DNA of 7,926 bases from Burkholderiales bacterium (GCA_005793645.1 SXRG01000024.1:1-7926); one strand, 5' to 3'. Shown: positions 1 to 7,127, counted from the stretch's first letter. The notes: generated by a model not told the origin, from the letters alone. A program made the numbers and translations.

Positions 1-72
1 CAGCGAGATCGAGATCGGCATGCCGGTCAGCATTAGAACCAGCAGCAGACTAAAGATGATGAGGGCGGTCAT
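1..72 (-). CDS. dctM: TRAP transporter large permease DctM, N-terminal fragment (cut by window edge)
   Basis: This is the first 24 codons of the large membrane subunit of a TRAP dicarboxylate transporter; the rest lies beyond the left edge. The visible residues form a hydrophobic first helix (ALIIFSLLLVLMLTG) ending in the TGMPI motif typical of DctM N-termini. In the family this subunit has about 12 membrane helices and forms the Na+-coupled translocation channel, receiving substrate from DctP. The ATG overlaps the dctQ stop in an ATGA arrangement (72-69), which implies translational coupling. A Shine-Dalgarno-like AGGGAG lies about 7 nt upstream, inside the end of dctQ. The identification rests on a short stretch plus operon position directly after dctP and dctQ. 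Confidence 0.85.
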   Translation of the reverse strand, partial: MTALIIFSLLLVLMLTGMPISISL

Positions 73-776
73 GGACGATCTCCCTTGTCCTGAGCATGGG
101 GCTCTTGGCCCGACTCAATATCGTGAGGATGCAGGTTGTCGTCCATGCGATAGATGCGATCTTCTTCGCCGGCTGCGGGCGGACCCTCCGCCTCCAGGCC
201 ATCAACATGGCCATGGTCATGGTGCGGCAATTCACCGCTACGGGAAAAATTCCAAGCCACTTGCAGGAAACGAAAACACATCAGGGAAGAACCCAACGGG
301 ATGGCCGAATAGACCATCCAGGTCGGCCACTCCAGATCAGGCGTGACCGGCCCCTCAGTCAGAGCTGAAACATCCATCCCCAGGGCATGAAAAGACGCAT
401 AGTGCGCGCCATTCTCCCAGACGAAGAGCACCCCGAGTGTGCCGATGATGCCGGTAAATAGGGCGCCGGAAAGCAACCCGAATAGGATGAAGAGATGCCG
501 ACGGCTATCACCTAGCTGGTTGACGAGGACATCCACACCCACATGGATCCCTGTGCGCACCCCGTAAGCCGCCCCGAACTTAGCCATCCAGACAAACAGG
601 ATGATGGTCAATTCCTGCGACCAGGAAAAACGCAGCCCCAGCAACCAGTCCTGTACGACCGGGATAGCCAGACCGGACAGGTAACGGTGCAGGACGGCTA
701 CGAAGGTAATCAATGTGGCTAGCGCCATAAAGGCGATAACCAACACCTCCTCCACGCGATTCAGGAGCCTATTCAT
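69..776 (-). CDS. dctQ: TRAP transporter small permease DctQ
   Basis: This is the small membrane subunit of a tripartite ATP-independent periplasmic (TRAP) C4-dicarboxylate transporter, which pairs with DctM in the inner membrane. The 235-residue protein shows four hydrophobic helices at about residues 9-30, 52-73, 94-120 and 153-175. The family signature is present: W52 and E55 of SWSQEL, a following W and G, then HVGVD at 78-82. A PLG followed by an M and R sits in helix 4. Beyond about residue 180 is a 55-residue hydrophilic tail rich in His, Asp, Glu and Pro (HHDHGH near 185-190). Many DctQ proteins are only 160-190 aa, but the R. capsulatus DctQ is, from memory, also long (about 227 aa). 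The start at 776 has a good ribosome site (GGGAGGG about 6 nt upstream). It lies 41 bp after dctP, with no hairpin in the gap, and overlaps dctM by 4 bp. Confidence 0.93.
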   Translation of the reverse strand: MNRLLNRVEEVLVIAFMALATLITFVAVLHRYLSGLAIPVVQDWLLGLRFSWSQELTIILFVWMAKFGAAYGVRTGIHVGVDVLVNQLGDSRRHLFILFGLLSGALFTGIIGTLGVLFVWENGAHYASFHALGMDVSALTEGPVTPDLEWPTWMVYSAIPLGSSLMCFRFLQVAWNFSRSGELPHHDHGHVDGLEAEGPPAAGEEDRIYRMDDNLHPHDIESGQEPHAQDKGDRP

Positions 777-817
777 GAATTACCCTCCCGCCTGAGATCA
801 TCACTGGATAGGATCGG

Positions 818-1828
818 TTACAGCTTGTTCGGATCGAACCCCGTTTCCTTGTAGATGGACTGCACCAAGGTCTCGTCTATACTCGATGCGAACACCTTGT
901 GCACCGGAAAGAGGGCCCGCTTGAGCTCCTGGCGATCTGCGTTCGATGGCGTATAGACGCGAGTCTTGCCAGACTTGCGAACGGCTGCCAGTGCATCGTC
1001 ATTCTCCTCTTTGGCAATCTTGTTGGCATAAGCCGTCGCCTCCGTCATGGCGCCCTCCAACTGGCCACGCACATCAGCCGGCAGACCGTCCCAGAATTTC
1101 TTGTTGGTAATAACACCATAGCCCAGATATCCATGATTGGTCAGGGACAGATGCTTCTGTACCTCGTGCATCTTTTGGGTATACAGGTTGGAGATCGGAT
1201 TCTCGGTGCCATCCACCACGCCGGTTTGAAGGGCCTGATAAACCTCAGAGAACGCCATGACTTGAGGAATCGTACCCAGGGCCCGCATTTGCGCATCAAG
1301 CACCTTAGAAGACTGAATACGCATCTTCAGGCCTTTGTAATCCGCTAACTCATGCAAAGGGCGATTGGCCGAAAAGGATTTGAAGCCATTATCCCAATAT
1401 GCCAGACCCTTGATCCCCTTGGGTTCCAGTTTATTGAGGAGAGACTTTCCGATGGGCCCCTGTGTAACGCGATGCAGCTCGGTATAGTCGTCAAAGATGA
1501 AGGGCAGATCAAAGACCTCAAACTCCTTCACACCCAACGGGCGGAACTTGGACAACGAAGGTGCCAGCATCTGCACGGCACCCATCTGCAAGGCCTCCAT
1601 CTCCTCCTTGTCCTTGTACAAGGTACTGTTGTGGTAGACCTCAACCTTGACGCGACCCTGAGTCTTCTCCCCGACCAGCTTGGCGAAGTAGTCAGCCGCC
1701 TTACCCTTGGGCGTACCCGCCGCTACCACATGTGAGAACTTGATGATAATCGGGTCAGCCGCCTGGGCAGTGCCAAAGGCAAGACCCAGCGCGAGGACCA
1801 TCAGGGTGGAATAGCGTTTCAATTTCAT
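818..1828 (-). CDS. dctP: TRAP transporter C4-dicarboxylate-binding protein DctP
   Basis: This is the periplasmic solute-binding subunit, which captures a C4-dicarboxylate such as malate, succinate or fumarate and delivers it to DctQM. The 336 residues match the usual family length (about 330). Residues 1-23 are a Sec signal peptide (KLKR, hydrophobic core, AQA before A24). Mature-protein landmarks include IKFSHVV (29-35), the GLKMR segment with R170 at the position of the conserved carboxylate-binding arginine, and GVVDGTENP (203-211) with N210 at the usual ligand-contact position. YWDNGFKSF (144-152) is also typical. The start codon has GAGGAG about 7 nt upstream. It is the first gene of the minus-strand dctPQM operon and is transcribed divergently from dctSR, so it is probably DctR-activated. 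The family assignment is firm; the exact substrate is inferred from the dctSR neighbourhood and could be another organic acid. Confidence 0.95.
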   Translation of the reverse strand: MKLKRYSTLMVLALGLAFGTAQAADPIIIKFSHVVAAGTPKGKAADYFAKLVGEKTQGRVKVEVYHNSTLYKDKEEMEALQMGAVQMLAPSLSKFRPLGVKEFEVFDLPFIFDDYTELHRVTQGPIGKSLLNKLEPKGIKGLAYWDNGFKSFSANRPLHELADYKGLKMRIQSSKVLDAQMRALGTIPQVMAFSEVYQALQTGVVDGTENPISNLYTQKMHEVQKHLSLTNHGYLGYGVITNKKFWDGLPADVRGQLEGAMTEATAYANKIAKEENDDALAAVRKSGKTRVYTPSNADRQELKRALFPVHKVFASSIDETLVQSIYKETGFDPNKL

Positions 1829-1889
1829 TGTGCATCTCCTCTATCTGTCAAAACCACATAAATAATCGCCCGGACGGACCCATCTGTGA

Positions 1890-1904
1890 CGAGGAATATT
1901 CTCG
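1890..1904. repeat. Inverted repeat, candidate operator (CGAG-N7-CTCG)
   Basis: Two 4-bp arms (1890-1893 and 1901-1904) are exact reverse complements around a 7-bp AT-rich core. The core overlaps an 8-bp palindrome, GAATATTC, at 1894-1901. It lies 61 bp upstream of the dctP start and about 110 bp upstream of dctS, a plausible activator position for dctP. A neighbouring dyad TGTC-N3-GACA (1907-1917) follows 2 bp later. Short dyads also occur by chance, so function is unproven. Confidence 0.35.
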
Positions 1905-1967
1905 CTTGTCTCCGACAGGGGCAATACTGTGGATAACCGCAGCCCCTGAATATGGAAACAATCCACC

Positions 1968-1996
1968 TTAAGAACCCATCAGCGATTTACTATAAC
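1968..1996 (+). promoter_or_regulatory. Putative sigma-70 promoter of the dctSR-ppdK operon
   Basis: The -35 element TTAAGA (1968-1973, 4 of 6 consensus bases) and the -10 element TATAAC (1991-1996, 5 of 6) are separated by the ideal 17 bp. Transcription would start near 2003, just inside the longest dctS reading frame. If the promoter is real, translation must start at a downstream ATG (2004, 2022 or 2028) and not at 2001. Confidence 0.4.
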
Positions 1997-2000
1997 CGCC

Positions 2001-3629
2001 ATGATGTCATCAACCCGCTCTATGGATATGCATCCCCGCCGACACTGGCTATGGTGGTTGCCCCTGCTCGCATTTGTTCTTCTGGTCATGGCCATTGGTA
2101 CCCAGCTGTGGCTATCCGAAAAGGCCGATCGTGAAGAAGAAAAGTCCACTCTGATCAGCGACATCCTCTGGCTGGAACAAAGTTTGCGTTTCAACCTCCA
2201 GCATAACGAGGAATTGCTGGGCAGCATCCGTCCAGAACAACTAAAGAATGCCCACCACTTCGATGCCTATGCGCGCATCCTGCTAAAAAACCACACGGGC
2301 CTTACTCACATCGCCCATCTGGAATCCGGAAACGCCCGCACCCCCGGTACGCACCCACCCCTGCCTAACGGCCTGATGGCTACTCTGAACGACAACCTCC
2401 GTTTGATGCACGCCCTACATAAACCGGTGTACGGGCCCGCATTCCACGAGCCCAACGGAGAGTGGCTGTTCACGGTGCTAGTCCCCCTCCAGACACCGGA
2501 CACCCAGCCCGGCCAGCCCAATGGGGCCATGATCGGTATCTACTCCTTTGCGAGGATGCTGAATGATGTAGCCCCTTGGTGGCTGGCGCAACGCAATCAC
2601 ATCGGCTTCGCCGACCCCAGCGGAAAGCTGCTTGCCAAACGCTCGCGCCTAGAGACCCAGGCCTCAAGCATCAGTCATAACATCGCCTTCGACCCTCCCG
2701 GCCATGGCTTGTCCCTCTGGGCCGCACCGATACGCACTCCCCTTCCGCTATCGGGCAAGTTCCTTTCCATCAGCCCCATCATTCTGTCCGGGTTGCTGCT
2801 GTGGAGTCTATGGATACTGCGCCGTCATATGCTGCAACGGCTGGAGGCCGAAAAACAACTCCGGCGCCAGCAGGAACGCCTGCAAGCTTCCACCCGCCTG
2901 ATCACCATGGGCGAGATGGCCTCTAGTCTGGCACACGAACTCAACCAACCGCTGGCCGCCATCTCCAGCTATACCACCGGATCCATCAATCTTATCGACG
3001 CAAACAAGACCAACCTCTCCGAGATGCGCGAGGTCCTAAGCCGAGTACAGGAACAGTCACAAAGGGCCGGGCACATTATTCGCCGCATTTACGAGTTTAT
3101 GCGCCGATCCGAGCCCAAGATTGAACCCTGCAACATGGGTTTACTCATCCATGAAGTCGCGGATCTGGTCGAGATCGATGCGCAACGGCTTAAAATCCGC
3201 ATCCAACGCACTATTGCAGCGAATCTTCCCGTCATACAAGGCGACAAAGTCCTGTTACGGCAAACACTCCTGAACCTGATACGCAACGGGATTGACGCCA
3301 TGCGCAACACACCGGCCCAAGGTGAAGAATACGCGTTGAACATCAGCGCCCATCGCAATGGCAGCACCCTGCGCATCGACATCTGCGACCGGGGACCTGG
3401 CATCTCACCCGAGATCGCCAAACACTTGTTTGAACCCTTCTTCACCACAAAAACCGAAGGTCTGGGCATCGGTCTCAACATCTGCCGATCCGTCGTTGAA
3501 GCTCATCGCGGCCAACTGATCCATGCGCCCCACCCTCAGGGAGGCACGGTCTTCAGCCTGTCCCTGCCCATTTCTCCGTCCCCACCGGCATCTCCCATGA
3601 GCACGCGTTCACCCGAAAAATCGCTATGA
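2001..3629 (+). CDS. dctS: C4-dicarboxylate sensor histidine kinase (DctS-like)
   Basis: This is a membrane-bound histidine kinase that probably senses periplasmic C4-dicarboxylates and phosphorylates DctR. Of 542 residues, helix 1 lies at about 16-38 and helix 2 at about 256-273. They enclose a roughly 215-residue periplasmic sensor region, which may be a double-Cache/PDC-type fold (inference). A short charged helix (275-298) leads to the kinase core: HisKA with AHELNQPL and phospho-acceptor H312, the N box NLIRNGIDAM (N429), G1 DRGPGI (463-468), F box FEPFFTTK (477-484) and G2 GLGIGL (487-492). No cytoplasmic PAS domain fits between helix 2 and HisKA. The last 20 residues are Pro/Ser-rich. 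Several ATGs cluster at 2001, 2004, 2022 and 2028 without a clear ribosome site, so the N-terminus is uncertain by up to 9 residues. The stop overlaps dctR by 4 bp (ATGA). A DctB-type name is possible, but the FixJ-like partner favours DctS. Confidence 0.9.
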   Translation: MMSSTRSMDMHPRRHWLWWLPLLAFVLLVMAIGTQLWLSEKADREEEKSTLISDILWLEQSLRFNLQHNEELLGSIRPEQLKNAHHFDAYARILLKNHTGLTHIAHLESGNARTPGTHPPLPNGLMATLNDNLRLMHALHKPVYGPAFHEPNGEWLFTVLVPLQTPDTQPGQPNGAMIGIYSFARMLNDVAPWWLAQRNHIGFADPSGKLLAKRSRLETQASSISHNIAFDPPGHGLSLWAAPIRTPLPLSGKFLSISPIILSGLLLWSLWILRRHMLQRLEAEKQLRRQQERLQASTRLITMGEMASSLAHELNQPLAAISSYTTGSINLIDANKTNLSEMREVLSRVQEQSQRAGHIIRRIYEFMRRSEPKIEPCNMGLLIHEVADLVEIDAQRLKIRIQRTIAANLPVIQGDKVLLRQTLLNLIRNGIDAMRNTPAQGEEYALNISAHRNGSTLRIDICDRGPGISPEIAKHLFEPFFTTKTEGLGIGLNICRSVVEAHRGQLIHAPHPQGGTVFSLSLPISPSPPASPMSTRSPEKSL

Positions 3630-4255
3630 CCCCAACGAGCTCTTCAGGCATTGCCTTTCTGATCGATGATGACGCAGCGGTCCTGGATGCCCTGTCCTGG
3701 CTTCTTCGATCCCGGGGCATACCTTCCAAAAATTGGAACAGTGCTGAAGCCTTTCTCTCCGATTACAGCCCACAAATGCAGGGCTGTCTGATCGTCGACA
3801 TTCGCATGCAGGACATGACCGGCTTCGAACTATTCGACCGCCTACGCACCCTGGGATGCCCTATGCCGGTTATCTTTCTCACCGGTCACGGAGAAGTTTC
3901 CAAGGCCGTTCAAGTTCTCAAGCAAGGGGCCTTCGATTTCATCGAAAAGCCCTTTAATGACAATGAACTAGCCGATCGGGTACTCGAAGCCTTGGCGTGG
4001 GATAAGTCCCGCCGAGCGCGTGGACAACAGTCCCATGCGATCCACGATCGGCTGCGCAGCCTGACCAGCCGCGAGAAAGAAGTCCTGTCCCACATCATCA
4101 AAGGCCAGATGAACAAAATCATCGCCGACGAATTGAACATTGCCATGCGCACCGTCGAGGTCCACCGTTCCCATGTATTTGAAAAAATGGGAGTAAAGTC
4201 CGCCGTTGAATTAGCTACACTGCTGGCTGAGAACGGAATATCCATGTCTTACTAA
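3626..4255 (+). CDS. dctR: FixJ/LuxR-family response regulator (DctR-like)
   Basis: This is a two-component transcription factor, probably phosphorylated by the overlapping DctS and activating the divergent dctPQM operon. The receiver domain (about 8-125) has the acidic pocket D14-D16, phospho-acceptor D58 in LIVDIRM, switch T86 in FLTGHGE, and K108 in EKPF. A short linker leads to a LuxR-type helix-turn-helix (about 143-205) with LTSREKEVL (146-154) and the recognition-helix region MRTVEVHRSHVFEKMGV. The 209 residues match the FixJ/TtrR/DctR class. It lacks the AAA+ sigma-54 domain of rhizobial DctD, so sigma-70 target promoters are expected. The start ATG is embedded in the dctS stop (3626-3629), indicating translational coupling. 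A 20-bp gap follows before ppdK. Codon use is mixed, with about 55% G/C at third positions in the first 40 codons (hand count). Confidence 0.92.
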   Translation: MTPTSSSGIAFLIDDDAAVLDALSWLLRSRGIPSKNWNSAEAFLSDYSPQMQGCLIVDIRMQDMTGFELFDRLRTLGCPMPVIFLTGHGEVSKAVQVLKQGAFDFIEKPFNDNELADRVLEALAWDKSRRARGQQSHAIHDRLRSLTSREKEVLSHIIKGQMNKIIADELNIAMRTVEVHRSHVFEKMGVKSAVELATLLAENGISMSY

Positions 4256-4275
4256 CGCTTTGTGGAGACGATCAA

Positions 4276-7083
4276 ATGAAACCCAGCTCACAATTTATCT
4301 TTTCCTTCGAAGAGGGTGACGGCAAAGACAAGCAGCTGTTGGGTGGCAAAGGTGCCAATTTGTGTGAAATGACGCAGATCGGGCTCAATGTGCCACCGGG
4401 TTTTGTCATCACCACCGAGGCCTGCCTCGCCTACCTGGAACACAATCGGCTTCCAGACGGCTTGATGGACTCCGTGCGAATCTCCATGAAGGAGGTCGAA
4501 CGAAAGGCCGGAAAGATTTTCGGTAGCGCCGAAAATCCACTGCTCGTCTCCGTGCGATCCGGCTCGTCCATGTCCATGCCCGGCATGATGGATACCGTTC
4601 TTAACCTCGGTCTCAACAAAACGACGCTGCAAGGACTTATTACACAAACGGGTAACGAACGCTTCGCCTTTGATGCCTGGCGGCGTTTCATTCAACTCTT
4701 CGGTAAGATCGCGTTGGGGGTGCCCGACGAGCCCTTTGATACCGCCATGAGCGCCCTAAAAAAGCGTGTCGGAGCGGCCCAGGACATCGATTTATCGGAA
4801 AAACATCTGGCCGAATTGGCCGATCAATTCGCAGCCATCGTCCAGAAGCACACCGGCCAACCCTTCCCGGAAGATCCGGCACAGCAACTGGAGATCGCCA
4901 TCGGCGCGGTGTTCCGTTCGTGGAACGGAAAGCGCGCCATCGACTACCGCAAACAGTTCAAGATCACCCAAGCGATGGCCAGTGGCACGGCCGTCAACAT
5001 CTGCACCATGGTGTTCGGCAACATGGGCAATGACTCCGGCACCGGGGTTGGCTTCACGCGCAATCCAGGCACCGGCGAAAACGCCCTCTACGGCGAATAC
5101 CTGGTCAATGCCCAGGGCGAGGATGTCGTAGCCGGCATCCGCACACCCAAAGCGCTTGCCGAAATGGAACGGGAAATCCCGGAGATCTACCGACAACTCA
5201 CCGAACTCCGTAAACGCCTGGAGACGCACTACAAAGAAGTACAGGACTTCGAATTCACTATTGAGAAGGGTCGCCTGTATTGTCTGCAGACGCGCAACGG
5301 CAAGATGAACGCCCAGGCCATGGTGCGCACCTCGGTCGAGATGTTCAAGGAAGGCCTGATCAGCAAGGAAAATGCGCTACTGCGCATCAATCCCGCCATG
5401 CTCGAACAGTTGCTGGTACCGCAACTGTCGCCCAACTTCAAAGGCAAGCCCCTCGCAACCGGCCTGCCCGCCTCGCCCGGCGCAGCATCGGGCCGGATCG
5501 TCTTCGACGCCGACAGCGCCGAGCAGCGTGGCGAGGCGGGCGAGAAGGTCATCCTCGTACGCGAGGAGACCAAGCCTGAAGATATCCACGGCTTCTTCAA
5601 GGCACAGGGCATCCTGACCTCGCGCGGTGGCAAGACCTCACATGCTGCGGTCGTCGCCCGCGGCATGGGCAAGCCCTGCGTATCGGGCTGCGACGCGATC
5701 CATATCGACGACCTTAATCGCCGCGCCAGCATCGGCGACACCATCCTGCATGAAGGCGACATCGTCACCATCGACGGTGGCAACGGCAACGTCTATGCCG
5801 GCGAAGTGCCGACCGTGCAGGCCGAGTTCAACGAGGACATGGTGACCCTGCTGAAGTGGGCCGACCAGGTCGCGCGCCTCAAGGTGATGGCCAACGCCGA
5901 CACGCCTGAAGATGCCGCCCGCGCCCGCGAATTCGGTGCCATGGGTATTGGCCTGTGCCGCACCGAGCGCATGTTCAACGCCACCGACCGCCTGCCGATC
6001 GTGCAGGAGATGATCCTCGCCGAGACGCTGGATGAGCGCCAAGCCGCCATCGACCGCCTGCTGCCCATCCAGCGTTCCGACTTCAAGGGCATCTTCAAGG
6101 CCATGAAGGGCCTGCCGGTCACCGTGCGCCTGATGGACCCGCCCTTGCACGAATTCCTGCCAACGGCCGCACAGCTTGAGCTCGAAATCGCCCACCTGCA
6201 CCACCTGCGCGATTCCCTGAAGGCGCTCGAGGAGTTGCCCGAAACGCTCAAGCTGCTCAATCCGAAGCTCTACATGCAGTACGCCGACGGCCTGAACAAG
6301 CTCGGCCGCAGCATGACCGACTTCCGCGACAGCCACCTCGAGGAAGATGTCATCCAGAAGAAGGAGAAGACGCTCAAGAAGGTGCGCGCCCTCTCTGAAG
6401 TCAACCCGATGCTTGGCCATCGCGGCGTGCGTCTGGGCATCACCTATCCCGAACGATATTCAATGCAGATCCAGGCGATCCTCGAGGCCGCCGCGCTGTG
6501 CGCCAAGGAAGGCATCGAGGTCCATCCCGAGATCATGGTGCCGCAGGTCGCGACCGTCGAGGAAATGCTGCGCATCCACAGCTATGTCAAGCGTATCCAC
6601 AAGGTGGTCGAACTCACGCACGGCATCAATGTCGGCGTCAAGTTCGGCAGCATGCTGGAAGTCGTGCGCGCCTGCCTGCGCGCCGGCCGCATGGCGCAGG
6701 ATGCCGAGTTCTTCAGTTTCGGCACCAACGACCTGACGCAAGCAACCTTCTCGTTCAGCCGCGAGGATGCCGAGAACAAGTTCCTCCCACACTACAACGC
6801 GGTAGGCATCCTAGAGGACAACCCCTTCGAAGTACTCGACCAGAAGGGCGTGGGCGAACTCATGAAGCTGGCGGTGACCGAAGGTCGTAAAACACGACCC
6901 AACCTCAAGGTCGGCATCTGTGGCGAGCATGGCGGCCACCCAGCTTCCATCGCCTTCTGCCACAAGATCGGGCTCACCTATGTGTCCTGCTCCGGCCCAC
7001 GCGTACCCATTGCCCGTCTCGCGGCGGCCCAGGCGCAACTACTCGACCCGGACAACCCCATCACAACCCCGGAACCTTCCTAA
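4276..7083 (+). CDS. ppdK: Pyruvate, phosphate dikinase (PPDK)
   Basis: This cytoplasmic enzyme interconverts pyruvate + ATP + Pi and PEP + AMP + PPi, through a swivelling phosphohistidine domain. Visible parts: the N-terminal nucleotide-binding domain with LLGGKGANLCEM (21-32), VSVRSG (91-96), MPGMMDTVLNLGLN (101-114) and QTRNGK (338-343); the swivelling domain with GGKTSHAAVVARG (451-463), catalytic H456 and T454 at the position phosphorylated in plant enzymes; and the TIM-barrel PEP/pyruvate domain with R562, R618, Mg ligands E795 (GSMLE) and D819 (FGTNDLTQ), and catalytic C882 (GICGEHGGHP). Its 935 residues exceed the usual roughly 870-880; the excess is a helical, charged insertion between PLHEFLP (623-629) and NPMLGHRG (710-717). 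The start has GGAGA about 7 nt upstream. The 20-bp gap after dctR suggests cotranscription, tying PEP synthesis to growth on dicarboxylates. Third-position GC jumps within the gene (see findings). No PPDK regulatory-protein gene is visible. Confidence 0.96.
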   Translation: MKPSSQFIFSFEEGDGKDKQLLGGKGANLCEMTQIGLNVPPGFVITTEACLAYLEHNRLPDGLMDSVRISMKEVERKAGKIFGSAENPLLVSVRSGSSMSMPGMMDTVLNLGLNKTTLQGLITQTGNERFAFDAWRRFIQLFGKIALGVPDEPFDTAMSALKKRVGAAQDIDLSEKHLAELADQFAAIVQKHTGQPFPEDPAQQLEIAIGAVFRSWNGKRAIDYRKQFKITQAMASGTAVNICTMVFGNMGNDSGTGVGFTRNPGTGENALYGEYLVNAQGEDVVAGIRTPKALAEMEREIPEIYRQLTELRKRLETHYKEVQDFEFTIEKGRLYCLQTRNGKMNAQAMVRTSVEMFKEGLISKENALLRINPAMLEQLLVPQLSPNFKGKPLATGLPASPGAASGRIVFDADSAEQRGEAGEKVILVREETKPEDIHGFFKAQGILTSRGGKTSHAAVVARGMGKPCVSGCDAIHIDDLNRRASIGDTILHEGDIVTIDGGNGNVYAGEVPTVQAEFNEDMVTLLKWADQVARLKVMANADTPEDAARAREFGAMGIGLCRTERMFNATDRLPIVQEMILAETLDERQAAIDRLLPIQRSDFKGIFKAMKGLPVTVRLMDPPLHEFLPTAAQLELEIAHLHHLRDSLKALEELPETLKLLNPKLYMQYADGLNKLGRSMTDFRDSHLEEDVIQKKEKTLKKVRALSEVNPMLGHRGVRLGITYPERYSMQIQAILEAAALCAKEGIEVHPEIMVPQVATVEEMLRIHSYVKRIHKVVELTHGINVGVKFGSMLEVVRACLRAGRMAQDAEFFSFGTNDLTQATFSFSREDAENKFLPHYNAVGILEDNPFEVLDQKGVGELMKLAVTEGRKTRPNLKVGICGEHGGHPASIAFCHKIGLTYVSCSGPRVPIARLAAAQAQLLDPDNPITTPEPS

Positions 7084-7097
7084 CCCTTCGCACATAA

Positions 7098-7127
7098 AGA
7101 CCCTAGCTTCCTCGCCGCCAAGGGTCT
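7098..7127 (+). repeat. Hairpin-capable inverted repeat after ppdK
   Basis: Perfect 7-bp arms AGACCCT (7098-7104) and AGGGTCT (7121-7127) flank a 16-nt loop, starting 14 nt after the ppdK stop. A second stem, GCACC / GGTGC with a 7-nt loop, follows at 7134-7150. No U-tract follows either, so they may protect the 3' end or aid a Rho-dependent stop; intrinsic termination is not supported. Confidence 0.4.

Larger units (their letters stand above)
1829..2000. promoter_or_regulatory. Divergent dctP / dctS regulatory region
   Basis: This 172-bp non-coding stretch lies between two divergently transcribed operons and must hold both promoters and probably the DctR target. Seen directly: a dyad CGAG-N7-CTCG at 1890-1904 with an AT-rich centre; a second, smaller dyad TGTC-TCC-GACA at 1907-1917; near-identical ATCTGTCA (1843-1850) and ATCTGTGA (1882-1889) boxes; and a repeated ATAACCGC (1933-1940 and 1992-1999). 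A fair sigma-70 promoter faces dctS. No convincing sigma-70 promoter was found for dctP. Assigning the dyads to DctR is inference only, since FixJ-type regulators vary in their sites. Confidence 0.6.

Noticed and set aside
20..346. Plus-strand open frames opposite dctQ (20-346 and 96-368)
   Set aside because: They lie antisense to the well-supported dctQ and dctM genes, show no family motifs, and lack their own promoter or ribosome-site evidence.
1846..1851. Perfect TTGACA (-35 consensus) on the minus strand upstream of dctP
   Set aside because: A -10 element at 17 bp would fall on the dctP start codon itself, and the sequence there (ATGAAA) is not a -10. The hexamer sits just in front of the ribosome site, so it cannot drive dctP.
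1866..1882. Possible sigma-54 promoter for dctP on the minus strand (GG-N10-GC)
   Set aside because: Only the invariant GG and GC match; the -12 block reads GGGCGA where TTGCA is expected. The linked regulator DctR has no AAA+ sigma-54 activator domain.
5638..6420. 260-codon minus-strand open frame inside ppdK
   Set aside because: It is a mirror of the strongly GC3-biased ppdK codons. Its translation is His/Val/Gly-rich low-complexity sequence with no recognisable domain.
7098..7127. Rho-independent terminator after ppdK
   Set aside because: The 7-bp stem is perfect, but the loop is 16 nt and no U-rich tract follows, so it fails the intrinsic-terminator criteria.
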